This document shows, piece by piece, positions 54,989 to 64,000 of a DNA stretch of 64,000 nt. Every line of letters starts with the position of its first letter. The first letter of the stretch is position 1. The stretch comes from Dactylonectria macrodidyma (lineage: Eukaryota; Ascomycota; Sordariomycetes; Hypocreales; Nectriaceae). The DNA lies in NCBI GenBank assembly GCA_020744425.1, contig JAGMUV010000002.1, positions 3,826,501 through 3,890,500 of the forward strand, given 5' to 3'. Both the position numbers and the translations under genes were made by a program. Under the pieces are notes generated by a model. That model had not been told where the DNA came from and ran no database searches. It worked only from the letters and a program-made list of their open reading frames with translations.

Positions 54989-57900
54989 TTTGCTACGGTA
55001 CTGACGCCAGCAGCAGCGTCGTCAGTGGATTTACTGAGACTGCCACGGACTAAAAGATCGCGCGTTGATTGAGATCGGTGGAATGACTTCAGAATGAGAG
55101 ACAGAAGATAAAATGATGGAGTGCGGTTGGTAGGTCGTTTGACTTCTCCACCAGGAAGCGGGACAGCTGCAGGTAGCACGAGGCCAGGCTACCCGTTTAA
55201 GAGAAGAGCCGCAAGTGGTCAGGTCAGGCTGGGGCTTAGCCTTGCGTTGATAGCTAGAGAAGCAGTTGACTGGAGGGTTGTGCGTGGTCCTGCTGGTAGT
55301 GAGGGGCGAGCGGGGTGATAACGTGAGGCTGAGGCTTTTGGGAGTGGCCAAGTGATGATGCTCTCTTTCCATGTGCTAGTGGCAGCTCGATGTCGGCAGT
55401 TGGCGATTCCGTCAGCAAGATCAAACACTGGTGGTCTGTTTGTCTGTATCTGGAGATGCTAGCGGTACCAGCGATATGGATGCTGTCGCAGCGTCGTGGC
55501 GTCAACAATGCAGAGCCTGAGTCGGCGGTTGCAGGATGTTTTTGGGGCGATGGAATGAGACGAGCCAGGATGGATCGGTCGAGGACCCTAGCTCGGCGAG
55601 AGCATGCTCATCGGGCGCGTGGGCAGCAAGGGCAGGTAGGTACGTACTTCGTAGCAGGCCCGGACTAGTAGAACTGGGAAGGATGGAGGATGAAGAGATG
55701 GAATCTTCGATGGAGCTTGGGAGAGATTGGACCCCAGTCTCTGTCTCTCTCAAGTGGGGCAGTTCCCCCCAGGTGGACGATTTAATGTGACGGTTGGGTG
55801 TCGTACAACCGGAGCACGGGCAGCGACAGCAACAGCGCACGGTCCTATCGATAGGGCAGGAGCTCAGGAAGGGCTCGAAGCGACGGATTCGGATGGCTCG
55901 GGGAATGGAGGGGGGGGGGGGTTGGATACCAGCTTTTGCGATGATAGCTGGAGCTGCAGGGCAGAGCTGGAGTGCGTGATAGAAGCTTACGGATATGTCG
56001 TAGTCTAGATGGTGGCAAACTCCAAGCCGTCTAGGCACAGTGCATCCGCCGTTCAAACCTAACAGTAATTGGTAGGCTGGTCCGGTGAGATAAGGTGAGG
56101 CGAGATGAGATGGTATTATGGGGGGGATAAGAATGACCCCGTGAGCCGACGCATGTGCGTGCGAGTGCTTGTGTGCGTCTGTGTGACAATGGTGAGCTGT
56201 CGGGCCAGTCTACGTACTCGAGCTACGTGTGCGTGTCTCGGCATCGAGCTCTGTCGCCATTTAGGTTTGGCGTGCGATGGCTGGGGACACACACGCGAAT
56301 GACGACTGCAAGCAGAGACAGCAGCTCAAAAGCAATGCTTGCTTCTGGCGCGCATCCGGAACAAAGCATGAGGCCTAGCCGAGGGTGGGCATGGGCGCTA
56401 AGGCGTGACATGGGTGCCTCTGGAGTCTGGACGGATGTGACCCTGGATCATCGCCGCGCGATGGCGATGGAGCTGGGATGGATCATTGGGCAGAACACGG
56501 GGTGAGAGGAGCTAGTGGGATATTGATACCTTTTGCGGAGGTTGTGGCCGTGGCCGTGGCCGTGTTGGTCTCGGTCTTGATCATGATGGGGACATGATGG
56601 TGTTTTGTCACCCAGAAGCAGCGGGCAAGGGAAGCGCATTGGGATAGGGTTTTGAGGCTGGAAGCCAAGAAGGCAAGTTAATCCCGACCTCCCGTCCCTT
56701 GCACCTACCGACCGCCCTGAAGAAGGACAGGGAGGAAAGAGACAGGGAAGACAAAGTTGCTTGTACGTTCAATGATAGGTCAGTCTGCTTGAAATGACAG
56801 AATCAGTATCGCCGCATCTGGACCGAGAGCGAAAGTAATATTGACACGAATGCCTATTTACTTACTTACTCCGTACTCGAAACGAGAGCAAACGCGATAA
56901 ATATCTCTGTATTTTAAGATTAATAGTTATTGCTATGACTGGACAGGGAGTACTGAAGATGGCACTTCAAATTACTACGACTTCTTGTCTCACGTCGGAT
57001 CAAGAGGGGCAATGGCTTGTTTCTTTCTCCCTACCTAGCGGGCATGGATGGCGTGAGATGAGGTGTCTTTTGGCGGGAGCCATACTCCCTCCAGCGAAAA
57101 CTTCACCCTCGCCCGGCACACGTAAGTTGCCCCACGGCAGATGCAACAATCCATGACGGGGGAATCGCAGCCTAGAGCCTTTGGAGGGATCGGTCCCCTA
57201 ATTATTGTTGTACTATAGACGGAGTAGTGGATCCAGGGTGTTTCATCACAGGCCACACTCTCGTACTCGTCGAAAACGGCGCCGGCGACAAACTATATAC
57301 TCTGCCGAAAGCATGTAAAGGGGGAAATTTTAGCATCATGATCGTAAGAGCAAGCACGCCATGGAAATGAAAAAAAAAAATCACTGTGAAAACCCAAGCC
57401 AACTGCTAGTTAAGAAAGAGAGCAGCTCAATATTTGTCATGATTTCTCACCTCGGAGTTTCACCAATAGTAGTGGATGCACACGTTGAGGGGAGAGACCG
57501 CCGCTACTAATAATCGCCAACAAAAAGACTCATCCACTATCACATCACGTTTTCATGCTGCACTTGGATGCTTGCATATTCAGTACGCGTAGATGCACAG
57601 ACACCAATATCCCTCGTATTATATCTCGTCTTGTTTTCTGCCCAGTACTGCGAGGTCACAGTTCCAATAATACGCCTGTAACGCTCTTGAAATACTTTGA
57701 TACCAAGCCCAGCCTGTTGGTTCTCATGTCGACGGATTACCAGGCTCGTTTCAACTTTCGTCAGCAACCCAAGATCTGCGCTAGAGCTTAAGCTAGCCCA
57801 CTGGGGCAAAACTCTACCTAGTTTTCCTCAATGGTGTCCACCTTGGACCGGCGACAGTTCCATGATTTCATCCCTTGCCCCCCTGCGTTGGGACGATGAA

Positions 57901-58752
57901 GCTTCTCTGCCACTTCCGAAGTGTTTTCCGTGTCTCCATAGAGCATGCCAGGATTCCGACATGAGCTAGAACCTCGAAAAATAAAAAATAAAAATAAAAA
58001 TAAAAATTGAAAATGAAATTTAGCACCGCATCTGAAATTGCCATTTCCCGACAGCGGGCCTATCACGTACGTTGATGTTGTTTCTGCGTGCCCGGACTCG
58101 TAACCGAGCCCCAGACTCCATGACGCCTCTCTCAGCCATCAACAGCTCTCCTTTTCCCAAGAACGCTATTCTTGACATCTCTTTTCCGCCGTAGTACCTA
58201 ACCGAGGGCCATCCTGGGGAAGCTACCTTACCCTAGACCAATCCGCCATCGCACGTTCATAATCTGCCACACCCACACGCCCACATATCCACACACCCAC
58301 CTTTGCCCACCTTGGCTTGCTCGTCTGGTGTTCCCATCTGGCTTGCCCCTCCTCGTCTGCATCGACTCCTTGTCCCTCAAACCAGGCAACGAGCTTTGCT
58401 TCCCACGACTCTCCCTTTACACGACGACTTCTCGGCGACTTCAACTCATATTCCCATACCCTGCACCATCAAGAGTTCAGCCTCCTTCACGAGACACCCC
58501 CGCACTAGAGGCTCCATTGTTGCGCCGCGCCGTCGTGCCTTGATCGCTCTCCCCTGCCCCGACTCTTTCTGTTCTTGGTGCTGTCTCCTGGTTCCATTCC
58601 CTTACCCGTGCCTACCTTTGTACGACCTGACGACCGCGCGACTTGCTGTGCTGCGCCCACGATTCCAACTCTCCAACATCCTCGAGTCTTGGCATCATTG
58701 CGCAATATCAGCAACAACGATTGAGAGCTGCAGTGCGCTCCCGAACTCGCCA
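54989..58752. other. Shared 3.8-kb intergenic region of two divergent regulator genes
   Basis: No gene is supported. Visible are a poly-G tract near 55910-55922, GTGGCC repeats near 56555-56572, repeated TACGT motifs near 55640 and 56211-56228, and an AAAAAT repeat near 57977-58010. The pyrimidine-rich stretch 58220-58740 looks like the promoter/leader of the right-hand gene. Its reading frame is open in phase upstream of the chosen start, without protein-like composition. Confidence 0.5.
57977..58010. repeat. AAAAAT microsatellite
   Basis: Repeats of AAAAAT/AAATAAA form an A-rich block in the intergenic region between the two regulator genes. Confidence 0.75.
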
Positions 58753-58853
58753 ATGGACGCCGCTACCATCTTTCGGCAAGGCATGGGTCATGCTGGTCCC
58801 CGTATGAACCACGCCTTCATGAACCATCCTCACCAGCCGCAACCACCGCAGAT

Positions 58854-58888
<35 letters not shown>

Positions 58889-61735
58889 TCCGCAAAGCTC
58901 CCTCGCCCCAGGACGATATCTCTGACGGCGATGCCTCTGGCCATCGCATTGCTCATACTTTGACGGCGTGCTGCCGATGTCGTCAGGTATGTATTGTCCC
59001 ATGTTGTTTCGCAAGCCACCAACTGCTGTCATGCTAACATCCCGTTCAAGAGGAAAACCAGATGTGATCCTACCCTGCCCCGCTGCCTGCCATGCGAACG
59101 ATCTGGCTCGACCTGCGAGTACTTGGATGCTGCCAAAGGCCGCAAGATTAACCGATACTATGTCATCAAGCTTCAAGACAGGGTGAGAGCGCTGGAGGCC
59201 GAGTTGAGTCAGTACACCGACGAAGATAACGAATTTCCGAGGAGCACCGAGGATATTGTACGCCCCGGCGGAATGGTGCGTCTCAACGGCGGTGACGAGA
59301 CCCCGCGATACCTCGGACCGAGCAGCGGTATTGCCATGACGCGGCTTCTTATGGAGGAGGCTAAACGGTATACTGATTCAAAGCGTATTTCCGACCTCAT
59401 CCCTAGTGTGCGCGCCCGACAGGCTCGCATGCAGTCCATCCAAATGACTGGGCCAGCGGCAAATAGGAGGAAGAGTTATCCCATGATTAGCCAACATCCC
59501 GCCGAGAACCTACCCACCAGAGCTGTTGCCGACAAGCTGATAGAAATTTTTAACCAAAAAGGTGAGGTGGTCAACATAATGTGAGACCCGAATTTGCTAT
59601 CGTACTGACTGCTTCTAGCCCAACTCTTTTGGCCTGTACTGCACGAAGGAGATCTGCGAGAAGACATGGAGGCTGTTTATAACGGCGACAATGATCCTCA
59701 CAGGACTTTTCTCGTTCGCATGGTCATCGCGATCAGCTTGCAGAAGCTGGATGCCCAATACGCTGGCTTAGCAGATAGCTACTATTTGGCCGCCATGCAA
59801 TATTTTGAGGATATTATTCGACCCAAGGACCTCAAGACACTGCAGTGTCTTGTCTTAATGGGCCAATACTCCCTTCTTACGCCCACTCGGACTCCGATAT
59901 ACTACGTGGTTGGCCTTGCGACCAGAATCTGTCAGCAGGAAGGCCTTGCGAGCGAGAAGACCATTTCCACGGGCTATAACCTAGACCCCAAGACGATCGA
60001 CTTGCGACGGCGCATTATCTGGACAGTGGCTGCCATGGAGTACGGCTTGGCACACAGCATGGGGCGACCCAACAGTTTCGCTACAGGCGACGATCGCATG
60101 GATGTAGAATTCTTCTCGGCTGTCGACGATGAGAACATTACCGTGCACGGCATCAAGCCGGCTCCCCCAAGCGAGCGCAAGCTTGTGGCTATCCACTTTT
60201 ACAAGATGCGAATGTGCCAGGCAGAGATTCGTAGGGCACTTTACGAAACGAAGAGGCCCGAACCGAAGAACGACTCGCATCCTTGGTATCAGAGAGTGGA
60301 AAAAATGAACCGAGAGTGGTTGGACGCATCACCCGAGAACCCTGCGTGGTGTAAGCCTTGGTAGGCGACCCTGTCACCGCTTGAGAATTTCATCACTAAC
60401 ACATTGGATAGGTTCACTGGCCGATATCACCAGATGCGAATTTTCATGTACCGGCCGTCTCCTCAGGTCCCCAAGCCGTCCCCGCGGGCGGCCAAGCTGT
60501 GCTACGAAAGCGCCGCATTCATCATTAACTTGTCGTCTAAGCAGATGGAAAGCGGAATCGACATCACTTGGGTCTTTCTCTTGACCGTCAACATGTCGCT
60601 CAATACCCTCCTCTGGACAGTCTCGTACCCAATTGTGCGACAGGAGCACACTCGCGAAGAAGTGGAAAAACTCGTCAGCGCGTGCTTGGATGTCCTAGAT
60701 CGTTGCGCCGAGCGATGGCCTGGGACTGCGTCCACTTCCCAGCTGTACCAGATATTTTCCAAGGCGTGTCTACAGAGTTACGATTCGCGCCAGACACCAG
60801 GACAGCCGACCAGCTTTTTCACGACGCCTCCGTCTTTTGCGGATCCTCATTCGCCCCCAGAGGCTTTCTCTCAGACGAACTCGCAGCAGCCTGTCTATGC
60901 GAACCCGCCCCAGTTCAGCTACGTGTTCGACTCACCCCCTGAGGCGATGAACACGTACACTTTCGACCCCAACTTCCCGCCGCCGCAACCTACCTTCCGG
61001 TCCAACTCTATCTTCCGCAACCCGGCGAGCAACGAGCAGACGGGCCGGAGGTTCTCGTACTTCCCGCCCGACTTCACCCAGTCCGGCGACGGAGCTCCGG
61101 ACGATCCGACGCCGCCGGCGACAACGACTCCTGAGCAGCATATGGCGTCGCCTCCCGACCACTTGTCTGACCAGCTGCCAACGCCCCCCGATTCTGCCCT
61201 CACCGGCAACATGACGACGCCCAGCTCAGTGCTGTCTCCGCCGACTACCATGTCACAGTTGCACACTCCCATTATGCAGCACGCGTCTCCCGTTCCAATC
61301 TCGGCGCACACCAACATGTCTCCCCCGCAAAAGCCCGGCCTCCCCCAGCGCGGACCGACCTTCTCTGTCCCGCCGACAAACCAGCATGCTCCCGCTCAGC
61401 GGCCGTTGCCCGCCCCGAACAGTATTGGCGACTGGTTCTCTCCGCCGCCGCCCTTCATCTCCCCCTTCGCTTTTAACAATATGAGCAACAGCTTCTTCAA
61501 TGACGGCATGAGCGCTCCCGGTAACTACGGAGACATGTCGGGCTCCGGCCTGGGCCTACAGAACCTCGATGTCGCCGCCATGGCCGGCCCCCAGGTCGAC
61601 TACAACTTTGCCCGCCAGGGCAGCCTTACCCAGTCGCAGCAGCTCGAGCTCATGAACGTGCTCGAGACGGATGGCATGACGGACATCGATGCCTTTCTTA
61701 GCAGCGGCGCGGCGTCTAACACGAGGTGGTATTGA
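58753..61735 (+). CDS. Zn(II)2Cys6 transcription factor with polyglutamine tract
   Basis: Nuclear regulator; targets unknown. Exons are 58753-58986, 59051-59561, 59619-60360 and 60412-61735 (introns 64, 57 and 51 bp), giving 936 residues. A Pro/His/Gln-rich start includes eleven consecutive Gln. The zinc cluster is split between exons 1 and 2: CCRCRQ, then RKTRCDPTLPRCLPCERSGSTC (first and second Cys pair C-x2-C, then x6, x6, x2, x6). A coiled coil follows (YYVIKLQDRVRALEAELSQ), then the block VRPGGMVRLN and GPSSGIAMTR, then the fungal TF domain (YVVGLATRICQQEGL, RRRIIWTVAAMEYGLAHSMGRP). The last 350 residues are Pro/Ser/Thr/Gln-rich and look like an activation region. The last 3' junction (TG|GTAGGC) is the only one that keeps the frame. 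Confidence 0.88.
58855..58887 (+). repeat. CAG trinucleotide microsatellite coding polyglutamine
   Basis: Eleven perfect CAG codons in a row. Pure codon repeats expand and contract easily, so length variation of the Gln tract among strains is likely. Confidence 0.9.
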
Positions 61736-62153
61736 TTGAGCGCACTTTGACAGAGTTTGTGGATACTGTTTAGTGGACGGCAAGGAGAGGTCAACATGCA
61801 TTGGGAGGCGTTTATTGCTTTGATATTTTACCAGCATTAGAAGCCTGCCTTGGGACGAATTACGTCAATGATAGATTCATTTTCCCTCAAGCCCCGAGTT
61901 TTATGCATCCTTTGCCACAGTGACAAGCCGACTATTGTGATTCGGTCTGTCTGCTCATATCCTCCCGAGCAATTGAAGGGTATCCTTATATTGGGCACCC
62001 GCCAGTCTCCCTAACACCCTCCGTGTGAATCCCAAGCGAGCAAATTGACGACAAGTTATCTAGCCTGAATGATAGATACCAAACTAGTGCACAAAAAAGA
62101 TTGCGGTATTGGAGAAGGACGATGAGACAGCAAGAAGCAAGAACGTTCTGTTA
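61736..62153. other. Intergenic region between convergent genes at the right end
   Basis: About 418 bp holding the 3' ends of the transcription-factor gene and of the convergent gene to the right. Nothing else is recognised. Confidence 0.55.
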
Positions 62154-64000
62154 TTACGACCCGAGTGGCTCCGCAATGTCAAGCGCTAACTTGGCGCCGC
62201 CTTGGGACTCTGCCTGGCCGGGCTTCTTGACGCGCTTCTTCCGCTTCGCCATGCCCGTGATGACGGGGGCCTCGCGTACCCAGAGGGCTACGGCGGCGGA
62301 CCGTTCTTGGAGGCCCGGGTACTGCCTCGGCTCGGGCGCGGGACATCGGTGGGCGGCGACTGTCGGCTCGATTATCGTGTTCCATGCGGCGACAGAGGCG
62401 CGCGCGAGTTCCTCGTTGGCGTGAGAGCAAGTGTGTGCGCAAGTGTGTGCGGAGTGGCCAGGCGCCATGGTGTAGCTGCCCTTTGCGCCATGACCGCCCT
62501 GGCGGGCCCCGGAGGGATCTTGTGTAACCTGCTGACCTGTCTTCTCCTTGGGCTTCTCTCGATCATTGCTCTTTCCTGTGCCTTCTATCGGCCCTCTGTT
62601 GAGCATCGCAGCCACCGCTGAGGCGGCCCGGTCAGTGCTGGGGCCTAGCGGTTGTGGTGGAATAAGGGGATCGAAGAAGGGGAGAGGCGCAGGCGCGCAG
62701 AGTAACTCCCAAGGGTCGCTCAGCTGCAGCCAGTTTTCGGTTTGGCGGATGACATCGACCCAATCCGTTCTTGTGGATGACCTACACTCCTGGAAGACGG
62801 GATAGCCGTCCATAAGACGAATAAGGCGAGCCACCATAAGGGAATGGCGCAGAAGCTCCTTTGCCGACGTTTGGTTAAGGCAATGACAGAGAAGCAGAGC
62901 GTGCAGCGCATCCGATAGCAAGGGATGATATGTGACGCACTCATAGGTCCTCTCGTCGAATGGAATAGCAGTAGTAGCCGTCGGCGTCGACGTTCTAGCT
63001 GCTATGAGATCATCGGGGGGGAAAGCCGGGAGGTTCGGCGGCGGCACTGCTGCGAAGAGATCAGACAGGGGGTAGTATACAGGCCGCTCCTTCAGCGAAA
63101 CGAATTCAGAGGGTCGAATGTTGCGGGCGCCATGAGCCACGAGGTTGATGCGGTCGTTGCAGGCCTTTGCAATCACGACAGGTTGATATGGAGCGTAGTC
63201 GAATTGCGCAAGGAAAGCTAAGTAATCTCGTAATGCTCGCTTCGCGTAGGTCTTGACAAGTTTGCGTGATTCAACCTGCTTCTGCTGCGACTCTTTGCTC
63301 GGAACGAGGGGCTCGACATCTTTCCTCTTGATGGGGATGTTGACATCCGAGTTTCTAGACTCGGCATTGTCGCTGGCGTCATGGCGTGACGGCACGCCGC
63401 CCGCCACATGTTGACAGGCTAGTGATAGGTAGTTCGTGGCTCGCTGGAAAAGAAACTGGCCCTCTAAGCTGCTAGGCTGGTCCTTTTCTGCCAAGATGAT
63501 GTCCCGAGTCCGTCTGCCGATCCGCTGCTGTTCCTGGTGTCGCAAGTCATCGTCGATGGGATTGTGAGGCTGTAGATGGGAGCGATAGATGGATAGAGCA
63601 AGTGTGAGGTCCTGCGCCGCCCCCTCGTAGTCGTGCTTGAAGGCCTTTACCGTAGCTCTTGTCCGCAACACCTCTACCTCAGTTGGTCTCTCGGATAGAA
63701 TGTCCACCAGGGGCTGCAGAGAGGTGGACGACACCACCTGGCGGGTGGGTATCTTTTCATGAAAGAAGTGCACATACTTTGCATCCGGGTCCTCTGGATT
63801 ACGATTCAAGACCAAGGCACCAACTTCTTCTAGAGGAGAAGCGCTTTGCATCGTGGCGACGGTGCTTGCTATCTCGTCTAGACGATAAGCGCGAGCAAGC
63901 TTCTGGCTTGCCTGCTCTCTCATCCGAAATCTTCGCTCACGACTTAGCCTTCCAACATGGCCTCCGGTTCCAGTCGCAGGCAAGCCGCCATTTACGCTAG
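62154..64000 (-). CDS. Conserved fungal protein of unknown function, TPR-like, 5' end outside the window
   Basis: The frame is open to the window edge on the minus strand, so the N-terminus is missing; about 615 codons are visible. It continues upstream of the first internal Met with SVNGGLPATGTGGHVGRL, so the true start is outside. RLSRERRFRMREQASQKLARAYRLDEIA is followed by helical repeats of TPR character (VLRTRATVKAFKHDYEGAAQDLTLALSIYRSHL; GQFLFQRATNYLSLACQHV). Later parts are Pro-rich (FFDPLIPPQPLGP), with a small His/Cys-rich piece (CAHTCSH) and a basic KRKKRVKKPG tail that could be a nuclear signal. The gene looks intact and conserved-type, but I do not know its role. Confidence 0.75.
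   Translation of the reverse strand, partial: SVNGGLPATGTGGHVGRLSRERRFRMREQASQKLARAYRLDEIASTVATMQSASPLEEVGALVLNRNPEDPDAKYVHFFHEKIPTRQVVSSTSLQPLVDILSERPTEVEVLRTRATVKAFKHDYEGAAQDLTLALSIYRSHLQPHNPIDDDLRHQEQQRIGRRTRDIILAEKDQPSSLEGQFLFQRATNYLSLACQHVAGGVPSRHDASDNAESRNSDVNIPIKRKDVEPLVPSKESQQKQVESRKLVKTYAKRALRDYLAFLAQFDYAPYQPVVIAKACNDRINLVAHGARNIRPSEFVSLKERPVYYPLSDLFAAVPPPNLPAFPPDDLIAARTSTPTATTAIPFDERTYECVTYHPLLSDALHALLLCHCLNQTSAKELLRHSLMVARLIRLMDGYPVFQECRSSTRTDWVDVIRQTENWLQLSDPWELLCAPAPLPFFDPLIPPQPLGPSTDRAASAVAAMLNRGPIEGTGKSNDREKPKEKTGQQVTQDPSGARQGGHGAKGSYTMAPGHSAHTCAHTCSHANEELARASVAAWNTIIEPTVAAHRCPAPEPRQYPGLQERSAAVALWVREAPVITGMAKRKKRVKKPGQAESQGGAKLALDIAEPLGS

Noticed and set aside
1..64000. tRNA, 5S rRNA or CRISPR-like structures
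   Set aside because: I scanned for tRNA B-box-type sequences, the 5S consensus and regularly spaced repeats. None was convincing apart from the simple repeats listed.

Overview
The window is chromosomal DNA from a filamentous ascomycete (Pezizomycotina, most likely a Sordariomycete with a plant-associated life style). The evidence is short introns of about 50-110 bp with GT...AG ends and CTRAC-type branch sites, family-specific proteins (Cdc25, Utp20, Drn1, Zim17, Sfh1 with a C-terminal GATA-like finger, fungal Zn2Cys6 regulators), a GH7 cellobiohydrolase with a fungal cellulose-binding module, and a fungal Ty1/copia retrotransposon. I cannot name the species from sequence alone. All gene models were spliced by eye, and the coding phase was checked across every junction.

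Left part (1-25.5 kb) is a housekeeping block. A gene-free stretch of almost 7 kb carries microsatellites and a cluster of TACGTA palindromes and leads into cdc25 (mitotic inducer phosphatase, four exons). drn1 (CwfJ/lariat-debranching partner, minus) and utp20 (a very large SSU-processome protein, plus) follow as a head-to-head RNA-processing pair sharing 327 bp. zim17 (mitochondrial Hsp70 escort protein), a secreted CAP/PR-1-like protein and sfh1 (RSC chromatin remodeller subunit) complete the block.

Middle part (25.5-48.5 kb) is an accessory, host/substrate-facing region: a small secreted cysteine-rich protein, a GH7 cellobiohydrolase with CBM1, a small unknown protein, a complete 5.8 kb Ty1/copia element (identical 153 bp LTRs, 5 bp target duplication ACTTG, one open 1378-codon gag-pol frame), a secreted clan GH-A glycosidase (GH39-like) and a six-exon MFS sugar transporter. 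Between the glycosidase and the transporter lies a decayed zone with repeated GATA-like zinc-finger fragments, an AT-rich island and a broken Ty3/gypsy integrase piece. This suggests a plant-cell-wall degradation and sugar-uptake neighbourhood that also collects mobile DNA.

Right part (48.5-64 kb) holds two divergent Zn2Cys6 transcription-factor genes separated by 3.8 kb, a 4.2 kb gene-poor stretch before the first of them, and at the right edge a conserved fungal gene of unknown function that runs out of the window. No tRNA, rRNA, CRISPR array or bacterial-type feature was seen.
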